A stretch of 64,000 bases of DNA. It comes from Streptosporangium sp. NBC_01756 (GTDB lineage Bacteria; Actinomycetota; Actinomycetes; Streptosporangiales; Streptosporangiaceae). Positions 7,796 through 16,667 of this stretch are shown here, in pieces. Every line of letters starts with the position of its first letter. The first letter of the stretch is position 1. Made by a program: the position numbers and the translations under genes. The DNA lies in NCBI RefSeq assembly GCF_035917975.1, contig NZ_CP109130.1:8060001-8124000 (forward strand), given 5' to 3'. A model generated the notes under the pieces. The model saw nothing but the letters and a program-made list of their open reading frames with translations. It did no database searches and was not told the DNA's origin.

Positions 7796-9897
7796 GTCTC
7801 CCTGCATCCGACGTATCACCGGCCGTGCCGCTGCCGCCGGTGGAACCACATGTGACCGCCGCGGCCGTGGAGGAGCTCACGCCCCGGTTGCGCAAGAAGC
7901 TGGACGCGGCGGTCGAACGCTGCGCCGGGCTCCCCGTCACCGCCGACGGGCCGTCCGTCCGCGTGATCTGGGGGGAGGACGCGGTCGTCACCCTCGGACC
8001 GGGCCCGTCGGGCGCGGTCACCGACCCCGGTGCGGCGGCGTGCAGTTGCCTGCTGGCACCGCGCTGCCTGCACCGCGCGGCCGTTCTCAGCGCCTGCCCC
8101 GTAGCGGAACCCGACGCCGACGTAGGCGTAGGCACGGGCACGGCGGACGCGGGGCCCGGCATCGCGTCCGAAACCGTCACGCGGCCGGACAGCGGTTCCG
8201 GCACCGGCCTCACGGATGGCGAGGCCGGTGCCACCGCTGAGCAGCCCACGGCCGCGCAGCCCACCGCCGCGCAGGCGGCGGCCGCGGCCGGACTGTGGTC
8301 CGCCGCCGCGGCCGTGCTCGTGGGCGGTGTGGCCGGCGCTGGAGCGGTGCCCCAGGCCGAGCTGCTCCGCGCGGCCCACACCGCCCGGCTGGCCGGCCTG
8401 CCCAGGGCCGAGGCCGAGGCGCTGCGCGTGGTCCGCGGCCTGCAGGCCGCCCGCGCGCGCCACGACGGCCATCGGCTCACCGACCTGGTCTCCGCACTCG
8501 GTGAGCTCCTGCTGACCGCCGGCAGGCTCGCGGCCGCCGACCCCGATCCGGCGCTGGTGGGCAGCGTACGCCGCACGTATCGGCAGGGCGACGGGCTACG
8601 GGTCCACGGAGTCTTCCGGGAACCGGTGATCAGCGCCACCGGCTACGCCGGGGTGGTCACCCATCTCGTCGCGGAGGACGGCCGCTGGTTCTCCGTCGCC
8701 GACGTCAGACCCGGCGGGCCGGCCCGCGCCTGCGCCGCCGCCACCGCCGTGGTCGCGCTGGGCTCGGCCGCCCTGAACCACGCCCAGCTGGCCCGCGGCG
8801 GGTTGCTGATCTCCGGCACGACGATCTCAGCCGACGGCCGTCTCGGCGCCGGCCGGAGTGTGCGCGCCAATCCCGTCGCCGGCCTGCCCTGGTCGTCGGG
8901 GCCGCTGGCCGCCCTGTTCGCCCGCCCGCTCCGCGAGGTGGCCGACGAGAGGTTCTCCGGGAGCATCTGGAGCGGGGCCACCGAGGGACCGGGACAGCCG
9001 GTCGGCTGCGACCTGGTGATCGTCGGCGCCGAGGGGGACCGGGTGCTGGCCCGGGAACTGCCGTCCACCGGAGGGACGCCCCACGGCGGCTCGGATCCCC
9101 GGGCACCCGAAGACCCCGGCGGTGCTGACTTCAAGGCACCCGAAGACCCCGGCGGCGCTGGCTCCAAGGCACCCGAAGACACCGGCGGCGCGACCGGCCC
9201 CCGCAGAGCCGGGACTTCCGGTGATCTCGCGGGCCCCGGGAAGGTCGAGGCGTCCACGGCCGGGCCGGAGGGGCCTCTGATCAGGCTGGTGGCGGCCGAC
9301 TCCCACCCCGACCTGGCCCATGTCGCCAACCTGCGGCGGCTCGCGTCCCGGCCGGGCCTGCGGATACGGGTGATCGGCAGACTCGATCCCAGCCGGGCGG
9401 CCACCCTGCGCCCGTTCGCGGTGGGGCCGGTTCCGGGCGCCGAGCAGACGCTCCGGCTGCCCGCGGAGTGGCTGGACCGCGCCGACCTCGGATACGACCG
9501 CCTGCAGGGTTCCCACCTTCCCCCGCCCGGCGGGTGCCCGGCGGGGCAGGAGACCGGGCCGGAGCCGGATCCGCTGGCCGGCTCGCCTCTGTGGCGGGTA
9601 CGCCGTCTGGTGGAGCTGGCCGTGTCCGGCGGACGGTGGGCGGTCGCCGAGTCCGCGCGCGGCGGCGACCTCCTCGTCCAGCGGGTCCCGCTCCGCCGCG
9701 CCGGATTCGAGACGGCCGCCGAGCTGGTCACCGAGCTCACCGCGGAGGCTGGCCGCCGTACCCGTGACGTCTTCGGGCGTCTGGTGGACTCCGGCAGCGA
9801 CCGTTACGCCTGGGCGTGGCTCGCCGCCGTGGTTCACCTGGAGGCCACGGAACGGGCACTGGTCCAGGCGTCCTGGCACCAGGGCCGATCCCACTGA
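7792..9897 (+). CDS. SWIM zinc-finger protein
   Basis: A 701-residue protein with an N-terminal SWIM zinc finger: C84-x-C86, then C92-x-H94, the CxC...CxH signature of the family. SWIM domains bind zinc and are thought to contact DNA or protein. The rest is Ala/Gly-rich with no further recognised domain; a low-complexity insert around residues 110-170 and a repeat-encoded linker (near residues 437-470) separate helical blocks. The TTG start at 7792 overlaps the TGA of the fusion gene (7793-7795), repeating the TTGA junction seen at 4031. The protein corresponds to E. coli YehQ by domain and context. It closes the locus; the next gene is convergent. Reading through from the upstream start at 6868 would only translate an antisense-like frame of the VWA gene, so I reject that longer form. 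Confidence 0.85.
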   Translation: MSLPASDVSPAVPLPPVEPHVTAAAVEELTPRLRKKLDAAVERCAGLPVTADGPSVRVIWGEDAVVTLGPGPSGAVTDPGAAACSCLLAPRCLHRAAVLSACPVAEPDADVGVGTGTADAGPGIASETVTRPDSGSGTGLTDGEAGATAEQPTAAQPTAAQAAAAAGLWSAAAAVLVGGVAGAGAVPQAELLRAAHTARLAGLPRAEAEALRVVRGLQAARARHDGHRLTDLVSALGELLLTAGRLAAADPDPALVGSVRRTYRQGDGLRVHGVFREPVISATGYAGVVTHLVAEDGRWFSVADVRPGGPARACAAATAVVALGSAALNHAQLARGGLLISGTTISADGRLGAGRSVRANPVAGLPWSSGPLAALFARPLREVADERFSGSIWSGATEGPGQPVGCDLVIVGAEGDRVLARELPSTGGTPHGGSDPRAPEDPGGADFKAPEDPGGAGSKAPEDTGGATGPRRAGTSGDLAGPGKVEASTAGPEGPLIRLVAADSHPDLAHVANLRRLASRPGLRIRVIGRLDPSRAATLRPFAVGPVPGAEQTLRLPAEWLDRADLGYDRLQGSHLPPPGGCPAGQETGPEPDPLAGSPLWRVRRLVELAVSGGRWAVAESARGGDLLVQRVPLRRAGFETAAELVTELTAEAGRRTRDVFGRLVDSGSDRYAWAWLAAVVHLEATERALVQASWHQGRSH
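9102..9200 (+). repeat. Three imperfect 33-bp tandem repeats inside the SWIM gene
   Basis: The block GGCACCCGAAGACCCCGG recurs at 33-bp spacing three times (the last copy with ACACC for ACCCC) and encodes a Lys/Ala-Pro-Glu-Asp-Pro/Thr-Gly-Gly linker in frame. It looks like a flexible inter-domain linker prone to copy-number change. Confidence 0.8.
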
Positions 9898-9936
9898 TCC
9901 CGCTGACCCAGTTGCCCCTGCTGACCCGCAGAGGCG

Positions 9937-10737
9937 TTACGCCGGAGGCCCGTCGGGACGCGGGCCGGAGCGGGGTGCCGGGAGCCGGGCGGGTGTCCGG
10001 CTCACCGGCCACCCCCCGGCGTGTGCGAGCCTCGCGTAGCGGGCGGCGTCGCGCACCGCCGCCCCACCCGGGTCGTTGTTGAAGTAGACGTAGACGTCGC
10101 AGCGCTCATCCCACGACTCACCCAGGCGGCGCAGCCAGGAACGGAGCGCGCCGTCGCCGTACGCGGGCCACGGGGCGGCCCGTCCCTCGTGGAGGCGCAG
10201 GTAGGCCCAGTCGGCGGTCCGCCACAGGGGCGTCCGCGGGCGGCCCAGCCGGTCGGCCCAGCACAGGGTTGCGCCGTGGGCCTCGAGCACCTCACGGACG
10301 GGATCACTCCACCAGGACACGTGCCGCGGCTCGACGGCGACGCGCACATGGGAGGGGAAACAGCGCAGGCACGCGCCGAGCCGTACGGGATCGGCCGGCA
10401 ACGTCGGCGGGAGCTGCAGGAGGACCGGCCCGAGCTTGGCCCCCAGGCCTTCGGCCGCAGCCAGCAGGCGTTCGACGGGCTCCTCGGGGTCCTTCAGCCG
10501 TTTGACGTGGGTGAGGAAGCGGCTCGCCTTGACCGCCATCACGAACGTGTCCGGAGTCCGGTCCCGCCAGTCCTCGAACGTCCGGCGGGCCGGCAGCCGG
10601 TAGAAGGTGTTGTTGTTCTCGGCCGTCTCGAAGCACTCGCCGTACCGCTCCAGCCAGAGCCGCTGGGGCAGCCCGGGGGGATACAGCACCCCGCGCCAGT
10701 CGGCGTACTGCCAGCCGGACGTCCCCACGCGCATCAT
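9937..10737 (-). CDS. DUF72 family protein
   Basis: A 266-residue protein of the DUF72 (YecE-like) family, predicted to fold as a TIM barrel. It starts MRVGTSGWQYADWRGVLYP, the family N-terminal signature, followed by a NNTFYRLP segment, VMAVKASRFLTH, LGPVLLQLPP, VAVEPRH and the C-terminal VYVYFNND segment, all in the usual order and spacing. The length matches the family. No catalytic activity is established for DUF72 proteins. It faces the SWIM gene tail to tail and is divergent from the DUF89 gene. The last 30 or so residues are Pro/Arg-rich and probably disordered. Confidence 0.9.
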   Translation of the reverse strand: MMRVGTSGWQYADWRGVLYPPGLPQRLWLERYGECFETAENNNTFYRLPARRTFEDWRDRTPDTFVMAVKASRFLTHVKRLKDPEEPVERLLAAAEGLGAKLGPVLLQLPPTLPADPVRLGACLRCFPSHVRVAVEPRHVSWWSDPVREVLEAHGATLCWADRLGRPRTPLWRTADWAYLRLHEGRAAPWPAYGDGALRSWLRRLGESWDERCDVYVYFNNDPGGAAVRDAARYARLAHAGGWPVSRTPARLPAPRSGPRPDGPPA

Positions 10738-11053
10738 GAGCCCTCAACCTCCGTCGACTCCACCTCCATGAGCGCAACCTGCCCGCCGCCGGAGACGCCA
10801 CACCGGTCGAGCTCTCCGGCTGACCCGCCACACCGGTCCCATGCCCCGCATGGCACCGGCCGACGGCCGGAGTCCAGATGACGGACGGCGGCCGGGGGAG
10901 TGAGCGGCGCCGCGCACGATCTCCGCGCCGGAGCGGGACCCGGGAGCTCCCGCATGAGCCGCGCGGGCACGCATACGACCGGACCCGCCCGAGACGGTAC
11001 GGTGAACGGCGCCGTCCAGGGGGCCGGCGCACGGAAGGCCGGGGGAGTGGGAG
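10738..11053. other. Divergent intergenic region between DUF72 and DUF89 genes
   Basis: About 316 bp without a credible gene. It must contain the two divergent promoters. CGCCACACCGGTC is nearly repeated (about 10797 and 10829). GGGGGAGTGGGAG just before 11054 provides the ribosome binding site for the DUF89 gene. I see no clear operator or hairpin. Confidence 0.5.
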
Positions 11054-12262
11054 ATGACGGATGAGGACGCTCGCAGACGGTCCGGACGGTCGGCGGTGAC
11101 CGCCGGCCCGCCGGTGATCCGGAGCGATGTGCCGGGGTCCTTCCCCTGGCAGGTCCTGCACGACCGGCATCCCGCCCTGATCCGGAAGGTCCGTGACGCC
11201 ACGCCGTACGGCCCCGAGCGGCGGCAGGCGCTCAACCTCCTGCTCCAGGAGATCACCGACGGCGTGATCGGCCCCTTGGAGGAGAGGGCGCACGACCGGG
11301 AGCTCTGGCGGAGCTGGGATCGGGGCCATGTCGGGCAGCGCTGGTACGACGCGCCGTTCCTGTGGGCGGAGAGCTACTTCTACCGCAGGCTGCTGACCGC
11401 GGTCGGATACTTCGAACCGGGGCCGTGGCGGGGCGTCGATCCGTTCGAGCCCTTCAAGCAGGCCGAACTGCTCGGCGAGGGGGTCGGCGCCGAGCTCCGC
11501 GCCCTTGAGGACCTGTCCGCCATGCCCGCCGGGGAGCGGGCCCGGACGCTGCTCCAGCGAGCGCTCTGGGGGAACCAGGCCGACCTCGGATTCCGGATGA
11601 CCCCCGGAGGCGGGCGGCCCGCCGGTCAGGCGACGGGCCTGCTGGCCGACGACAGCGCCCTCATCTGGGCGGCGGTGGATGACCGGCGTCCCGCGCGGGT
11701 CTGCCTGGTCGCCGACAACGCCGCGGGTGAGCTGCTGCCCGACCTCGCCCTGATCGACCACCTGCTGCACGTATGGGGCGCGCGGGAGGTGCTCCTGCAC
11801 GTCAAGCCCACGCCGTACTACGTCTCCGACGCCGTGCCCGCCGACGTCCTCGCCTGCGTACGACGGCTGACGGCAGCGGGCGGTCAGGCCGGTGAGATGG
11901 GAGAACGGCTGCGCGGGGCGATGGGCTCCGGGCGGCTGGTCATGCGGACCCACGCCTTCTCCTGCGCGCCTCTGCCGTACGCCGAGATGCCCGGCGACCT
12001 GCGGCGGGAGTTCGAGTCAGCCGCACTGACAATCATGAAGGGCGACCTGAACTACCGGCGCCTGGTCGGTGACCGGACGTGGCCGCCGACCACGCCGTTC
12101 GCCTCGGCGGTGGATTACTTCCCCGGTCCCGTGGCGGCCCTGCGCACCCTCAAATCCGATGTCGTGGTCGGTCTCGGCGCCGGTACGGTCGCGACGCTGG
12201 AGAAGACAGGGGAGCCCTGGCGCACCAGCGGCACGCACGCCCTCATCCAGGCGAGGGTGTAG
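11054..12262 (+). CDS. DUF89 / ARMT1-like damage-control phosphatase
   Basis: A 402-residue member of the DUF89 family, metal-dependent phosphatases proposed to remove damaged or surplus phosphometabolites. The family motif VADNAAGE places Asp221-Asn222 at the expected metal site, and KGDLNYRRL around Asp331 is the second conserved block. The N-terminal helical part contains the PFLWAESYFYRRLL segment usual in ARMT1-like members. The ATG at 11054 follows a purine-rich GGGAG. Its natural substrate cannot be read from the sequence; sugar phosphates are usual for the family. It stands alone and ends 35 bp from a convergent gene. Confidence 0.85.
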   Translation: MTDEDARRRSGRSAVTAGPPVIRSDVPGSFPWQVLHDRHPALIRKVRDATPYGPERRQALNLLLQEITDGVIGPLEERAHDRELWRSWDRGHVGQRWYDAPFLWAESYFYRRLLTAVGYFEPGPWRGVDPFEPFKQAELLGEGVGAELRALEDLSAMPAGERARTLLQRALWGNQADLGFRMTPGGGRPAGQATGLLADDSALIWAAVDDRRPARVCLVADNAAGELLPDLALIDHLLHVWGAREVLLHVKPTPYYVSDAVPADVLACVRRLTAAGGQAGEMGERLRGAMGSGRLVMRTHAFSCAPLPYAEMPGDLRREFESAALTIMKGDLNYRRLVGDRTWPPTTPFASAVDYFPGPVAALRTLKSDVVVGLGAGTVATLEKTGEPWRTSGTHALIQARV

Positions 12263-12297
12263 TCGTCCGGCGGTGGGCGGGCGTCTCCGAGAGGGGG

Positions 12298-12750
12298 TCA
12301 GGGGCGGGTCAGCCGCCGGTAGACCACCGCGGTCGTCAGCCCGTAGACCAGATGCGGGACGATGTCACTCACCCACGAGGACACCTCCCAGTCGCGCGGG
12401 TCGGTCAGCCGGAGCGCGGTGAGAGGGGTGTCGCCCGCGACCATCGCCGCGACCGACAGTCCCAGGGCGGCCACCGGCAGAGGAGGGCGCCGGTCGCCGA
12501 CGAGTAGCCCGTAGAGCGCCCCGACTCCCAGCCCGGTCGCGTATCCGAGCAGCGCGCCCACGCCCTCGCGCCTGCCGGCGGCGGGCTCCCCGGACCCGAG
12601 ATCGACACCCACCCGGTCGGCCAGCTCACCGGCGGCCCGAGCGGGCAGCTCGCTCACCGGGCGACCGCGTACGGCCATGTCCAGGTAGGTGGTGATGTCC
12701 AGCGCGGTGGTGCCCGCCGCACCCGCGAAGATCCCGGCCGTCAGACTCAT
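12298..12750 (-). CDS. Small integral membrane protein
   Basis: A 150-residue protein. I chose the ATG at 12750 because GGGGAGG lies just upstream and the sequence then opens MSLTAGIFAGAAGTTALD, a membrane-type start; the longer frame upstream is arginine-rich and not protein-like. Hydrophobic segments lie near residues 1-15, 65-85, 90-110 and 125-145. The N-terminal Gly/Ala-Asp pattern is common in small actinobacterial membrane proteins of unknown function. No enzyme motif is visible. Confidence 0.7.
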   Translation of the reverse strand: MSLTAGIFAGAAGTTALDITTYLDMAVRGRPVSELPARAAGELADRVGVDLGSGEPAAGRREGVGALLGYATGLGVGALYGLLVGDRRPPLPVAALGLSVAAMVAGDTPLTALRLTDPRDWEVSSWVSDIVPHLVYGLTTAVVYRRLTRP

Positions 12751-12999
12751 GGCCGGCACCTCCCCGCCGGGGAGACGGCACCGGCGCGGGGAGGTGCGAC
12801 GGAGTCGCGGACACGCCACGCCCCTCCGGAGGCCCCACCACGGCCGGAACGGGTGATCCACGTTTTCGGTGACCTCTCCCGAGATGCCGTGTTCTGCCCG
12901 TGTGACATGCGCTTTCTCCCCCGATCCGGCGATGGGATCGGTATGCCCGTCGCCACCCCGGCCAACCGCCACCCCCATGATCACCCTGCCGCCCTGCTC

Positions 13000-13794
13000 T
13001 CAGCCCGACGGTCGCACCAGGCGGATCGGCCAGGGCCGGGTGGCGGTGTACCAGGCCAGCGCGAGAAGGCCGAGGAACAGCAGGCCGGGAAGGTCCACGG
13101 TGAGGCCGGGCCGGTCCGTCCCGCTTCCGGACATGGTCACTGACGCGGCCGTCACCAGGAAGACCAGCGCGCCCGCGGCCAGAACATGCAGGGAGCGCGA
13201 CCGGACGGCGAGCTCGGCGGCGACCACGGTGGAGGGACCACGGAGCGTCGGCAGGGCGGCGATCCTACGTTGCAGGAGGCCGCTGAGCAGTGTCACGGCA
13301 ACGGCCAGGGACAGGCCGATCTCTTGGAGGGAGACGGTTCCCTGTATGCCGTCGCTGACAGCGAGGACGGCCATGAGGAGGGCGAGCACGCAGCCTGCCA
13401 TGGCGGCGGTGGACAACCACGTCGCAGGTCCGGAGAGCAGCGTAGCCAAACGACGGTCGCGACCAGTCGGGCGGGGGAGACGCGTTTCGGCGATCATCAC
13501 GCCTACGTACCAGCCGAGGAACGGGTAGCCGAACTCGATGCCGACGCCCAATCCACCCCGTGTCACGTTGATCGCGAGATAGACGACCAGGCCCGCAACG
13601 AAACCACCTGCCCGCCAGCGCCGGGTGGTTCGCAGGTAGCTGATGATCATCGGCCCGTTCTCGGCGGTGACGGTCAACTGGTGAAGGGCCGCGAATCTCT
13701 CCAACCGGTCGCGCTTCGGCGGGCCCGATGCTTTATACGCCAGACTGGCCGCGACGGCGCTTTCCAAGACGGCCATGAGCGCCGAATTCATCAT
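13000..13794 (-). CDS. Multi-pass membrane protein of unknown function
   Basis: A 264-residue protein with five to six hydrophobic segments (about residues 65-85, 90-105, 125-145, 150-170, 195-220 and 235-250). A short amphipathic N-terminus carries a charged KRDRLERF segment. No catalytic motif or transporter signature is recognisable. The ATG at 13794 follows AGGGGACC. It diverges from the lipoprotein-like gene at 13869 with only about 74 bp between, so the promoters probably overlap. Confidence 0.7.
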   Translation of the reverse strand: MMNSALMAVLESAVAASLAYKASGPPKRDRLERFAALHQLTVTAENGPMIISYLRTTRRWRAGGFVAGLVVYLAINVTRGGLGVGIEFGYPFLGWYVGVMIAETRLPRPTGRDRRLATLLSGPATWLSTAAMAGCVLALLMAVLAVSDGIQGTVSLQEIGLSLAVAVTLLSGLLQRRIAALPTLRGPSTVVAAELAVRSRSLHVLAAGALVFLVTAASVTMSGSGTDRPGLTVDLPGLLFLGLLALAWYTATRPWPIRLVRPSG

Positions 13795-13868
13795 TGAGGT
13801 CCCCTGCCGCCCTTTTTCATGGTCAACTTAGCGTGAATGTACGGGGAAAGACAGGGGAAAGGACGTAG

Positions 13869-14525
13869 GTGTACGTCGGCGACGATGTGTGGGCCGAACT
13901 CGATCCGGCCTCCGGCGGTATTTCTCCATGTACGGTTCGGCGGTTCTTCGTCGCAGCGGCTGTGGTGGCCGTGTTGGCCGTCGGGGGCACCTGGGCCTGG
14001 GACGCGGGCCTGCTCATTCCGCGATTAGCGGATCCCGACGATTACGGAATGGTGTCGCCAACAGAGTGGGGAACGAGGAGAGCGGGAACTCCGGGTTTCT
14101 ACTATGACATCGATCTCGTTAACCACGGTGATCGCGAGGTGAAGCTGGTGGGGGCGGGCCGAAGCGGTCCAGGGCTGAAACTGACGGCCGTACAGCTGGA
14201 AACGGCGCAGGGGTGGTCCGGCACTGAAAAGACGAATCCGCCGCCCTCTCTCGGTTTCCCCCATGTTCTGGCTCCGGGTGCTTCGACTGGGCTACGGCTC
14301 TACTATGCGGTCACCGATTGCGCTGCCGTGTCCTCCGGCGAGTGGCCGGTGCCCGTCCGGGCCGAACAGTGGTGGGGGGAGGTGACCGTCAGCCTCCGGC
14401 CCAGGCCGGAGACCGACGACGCCTCTTCCTTCTCCGTTTCCCACGACGGCCGTAGTGCTTACTCCGTCGAGTGGCAGAGACACATGGCCGATGAGGTCTG
14501 CCTTCCGTCGAAGGAAGGTTCCTGA
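13869..14525 (+). CDS. Membrane-anchored exported protein of unknown function
   Basis: A 218-residue protein starting at a GTG preceded by GGGAAAGGA. One hydrophobic segment near residues 26-46 (RRFFVAAAVVAVLAVGGTWAW) acts as an N-terminal anchor, and the rest is a beta-rich exported domain resembling immunoglobulin-like domains of other actinobacterial membrane-anchored proteins. Two cysteines in the exported part could form a disulphide. It is tail to tail with the small membrane protein at 14536-14889. I do not recognise the family. Confidence 0.7.
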   Translation: MYVGDDVWAELDPASGGISPCTVRRFFVAAAVVAVLAVGGTWAWDAGLLIPRLADPDDYGMVSPTEWGTRRAGTPGFYYDIDLVNHGDREVKLVGAGRSGPGLKLTAVQLETAQGWSGTEKTNPPPSLGFPHVLAPGASTGLRLYYAVTDCAAVSSGEWPVPVRAEQWWGEVTVSLRPRPETDDASSFSVSHDGRSAYSVEWQRHMADEVCLPSKEGS

Positions 14526-14535
14526 CCTGTCCGGG

Positions 14536-14889
14536 TTATTCGGTACGACCTGCTCTGAGGCGCTTGACCGTGGCGACCACAGCGGCGGCGATCGATACGG
14601 CGAGGCAGATCAGCAGGGCAGGGGAGACGAACGAGGGAACGAGATCGAGCGAGTGGCCGTCCTGCCACCGGCAGACGGCGCTCGGCGGGAAGAACCGTTC
14701 GTCGAGCCGGATGAAGGGTGGCAGCCCCGGCCCGTCGGGATAGCCGAATCGTGAGTCGGTGCACGTGTGGTAGCTGTTCTCCAGGCGCAGCATCGAAAAC
14801 GCGCCAAGCAGGTAGAGCGCCACGGACAGTGCCGCAAACCGGCCGGAGATACGGGCCCACCTTGTGGGGCGCCGCTTGAGCGCCTTCAT
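14536..14889 (-). CDS. Small two-pass membrane protein
   Basis: A 117-residue protein with hydrophobic segments at about residues 16-36 and 88-108 and an exported loop with two cysteines between them. The ATG at 14889 follows GGAGATTCG. That leader, from the ribosome binding site upward, is nearly identical to the leader of the unrelated gene starting at 16667 (see the repeat entries), so the translation signal may derive from a repeated element. The function is unknown. Confidence 0.65.
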   Translation of the reverse strand: MKALKRRPTRWARISGRFAALSVALYLLGAFSMLRLENSYHTCTDSRFGYPDGPGLPPFIRLDERFFPPSAVCRWQDGHSLDLVPSFVSPALLICLAVSIAAAVVATVKRLRAGRTE

Positions 14890-14942
14890 CGAATCTCCTT
14901 GAGTGTGAAGACTCCGGCTTCAGCCGTGGGGAGGAAGTCAAG
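14887..14942. repeat. Copy 1 of a ~50-bp hairpin element resembling an IS200/IS605 end
   Basis: The segment reads CATCGAATCTCCTTGAG, a short variable part, then GGCTTCAGCC inside a CTCCGGCTTCAGCCGTGGGG hairpin-like block and GAGGAAGTCAAG. Copy 2 is at 16665-16715 in the same orientation. From memory, GCTTCAGCC...GGGGAGGA(A/T)GTCAA blocks are found at the right ends of actinobacterial IS200/IS605 elements, where the end also encodes the TnpB guide-RNA scaffold. No transposase gene is present here. Confidence 0.5.
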
Positions 14943-15168
14943 AGGCTCCTGCTTGTACGCCTTGGGCATCCCGTCGGTTCCCCCTGCTGTGATTTCGGTC
15001 CTGACATAATCGGGTGAGCTGCCCCCGAGCACAACCTCGCGCTCCGGCCGGCTCCCTCTGGTCGTGACAGGCTCTGCCCTGCCCCTGGGACTGCCCGCGT
15101 TCCTCGGATGTTGCTGACGGGCGCGGAATTCGTTTGTGGCGCGGCGGTCTTGCGAGGATCCTGTTCAG

Positions 15169-16176
15169 ATGAACCGAGTGGTCAAGGGCGTTCCGGACGG
15201 GCAGTCGGGCGGTCGGCATGTCTCACCCCCGGCGGCCGGGGTGCGTCTTCCCTGGTCGGCGGTGCCCGTCGAGCTGCGCGACGCCGTCGAGGAGTGTCTT
15301 GGTGGCAGGGTTGTCGAGGCCGTCACGCAGCCGGGTGGCTTCTCCCCGGGGGTGGCCGCTCGTCTGCGATCGGGTAACGGAAATCGGGCCTTCGTCAAGG
15401 CCGTCGGACCGACGCCGAACCCTGACAGCCCAGACATCCACCGGGCTGAGGTGCGCATCGCCGCGGCGCTGCCCGACCGGACGCCGGCGCCCCGGTTGCT
15501 GGGCTCCTTCGACCGGGACGGCTGGGTCGTCCTGCTGTTCGAGGACGTGGAAGGTGCCATGCCGGCCCAGCCGTGGGTCCTGGCGGAGTTGGATCGCGTT
15601 CTTGCCGCGCTGGGTGATCTGGCGGAAAGCCTGACTCCGGCCCCCGTGGAAGCTCCACCGGTCGCCGTCCGGTTCGGCGAGCAGTTCCAAGGATGGCGTC
15701 GCCTCGCAGAGGCGCACCACCGCGGTGACGACACGCTGGATGGTCTCGACCCGTGGGCACGCCGGCACTTGACGGAGTTGGCGGATATGGAGGCCGGCTG
15801 GAGCACTGCGGCCAAGGGCACCACTCTGGCGCATGCAGATCTGCGAGCGGACAACCTCCTGCTCACCCGCGACCGGGTGCTCGTCGTCGACTGGCCGTGG
15901 GCGTGTGTCGCGGCTCCATGGTTCGACCTGCTCGTCATGCTGCCGAGTGTGCGGATGCAAGGTGGTCCACCACCCGGCTCACTCTTCGACGATCACCCGG
16001 TCGCCAGGAACGCGGATCCAGCGTCGGTGACGGCGGTGCTGACCGCGCTCACCGGCTACTTCGTCGGGCAGGCGCGCCGGCCGGCACCGCCCGGCCTGCC
16101 GACGTTGCGCGAGTTCCAGGGCGCTCAGGGCAGGGCCGGCCTGGAATGGCTGCGGGCCCGGGTCGGCTGGCGGTAG
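15169..16176 (+). CDS. Aminoglycoside phosphotransferase-fold (APH) family protein
   Basis: A 335-residue protein kinase-like phosphotransferase. The catalytic loop HADLRADN is at residues 222-229 and is followed by VLVVDWPWA, the metal-binding Asp segment of the APH family. The nucleotide-binding N-lobe includes GGFSPGVAARL and a Lys (AFVKAV). I prefer the ATG at 15169, about 10 bases after an AGGA; a GTG at 15241 is also possible and would give a more typical N-terminus. The family covers antibiotic kinases and many small-molecule kinases, so resistance cannot be inferred. It lies between the two copies of the hairpin element. Confidence 0.85.
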   Translation: MNRVVKGVPDGQSGGRHVSPPAAGVRLPWSAVPVELRDAVEECLGGRVVEAVTQPGGFSPGVAARLRSGNGNRAFVKAVGPTPNPDSPDIHRAEVRIAAALPDRTPAPRLLGSFDRDGWVVLLFEDVEGAMPAQPWVLAELDRVLAALGDLAESLTPAPVEAPPVAVRFGEQFQGWRRLAEAHHRGDDTLDGLDPWARRHLTELADMEAGWSTAAKGTTLAHADLRADNLLLTRDRVLVVDWPWACVAAPWFDLLVMLPSVRMQGGPPPGSLFDDHPVARNADPASVTAVLTALTGYFVGQARRPAPPGLPTLREFQGAQGRAGLEWLRARVGWR

Positions 16177-16204
16177 CGCTCTACCGAGTGCGGCGGCCGT
16201 CACC

Positions 16205-16435
16205 TCAGAACGGGGCGGTCCCGCCGGCGCCGAAGTGGGTCTCGTGCTCCCACAGGTGGGTGCACCCCGGGCACTGCAGATGCAGGCGGCTCCCGGTGTT
16301 GCCGATGAGATAGCGCCAATGCTCCCCGCAGTTGCGGCCGTCCAGGCAGGTCTGGCAGCCCTTGTGGTCGTGGCATTCGGGACAGGGCACCCAGGCCCTG
16401 CGCCCCAGATCGGCGTGCGGATCAATCGGCAGCAC
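16205..16435 (-). CDS. Small zinc-binding protein
   Basis: A 76-residue protein with many likely metal ligands: CPEC, CQTC, an isolated Cys-x3-His, CPGC and LWEHETH. The pattern suggests one or two zinc ribbons. The GTG start at 16435 overlaps the end of the gene upstream (16422-16667) by 14 bases, pointing to coupled translation. I do not recognise a named family. Confidence 0.65.
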   Translation of the reverse strand: MLPIDPHADLGRRAWVPCPECHDHKGCQTCLDGRNCGEHWRYLIGNTGSRLHLQCPGCTHLWEHETHFGAGGTAPF

Positions 16436-16667
16436 GGCCCGGCCCCCTTCGCGGGAGGACGCCGGAGGCCACGAGCATGTCGTAGATCTCCTGCTGGCGT
16501 CCGTCGAGACCGGAGTAGAGCAGGTCGTAGGCCTCCTCCTCGCCCCGCATCACCGCGAGCGGATCCCACCCCGTCCCGAGGGCCGTGATGACGGCGGCCC
16601 GTCGGCGGGTCTCGTCGAAGGTGAGGTCGAGTTCGAAGTCGAGGTGTGCGCTGCTGTCCTTGGTCAT
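16422..16667 (-). CDS. Small conserved hypothetical protein
   Basis: An 81-residue acidic, helical protein. The ATG at 16667 sits behind AAGGAGATTCG. The sequence includes FDETRRRAAVITALGTGWDP and DGRQQEIYDMLVASGVLP, giving a soluble helical look. It overlaps the start of the zinc-binding protein gene, so the pair forms a small operon. The leader is shared with the gene at 14536-14889. The function is unknown. Confidence 0.6.
   Translation of the reverse strand: MTKDSSAHLDFELDLTFDETRRRAAVITALGTGWDPLAVMRGEEEAYDLLYSGLDGRQQEIYDMLVASGVLPRRGPGRAAD

Noticed and set aside
5015..7849. A 944-residue open frame on the minus strand across the DUF5682-VWA gene
   Set aside because: Its Gly/Arg/Gln-rich composition is that expected opposite a high-GC gene. 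The plus-strand frame has recognisable domains and good junctions.
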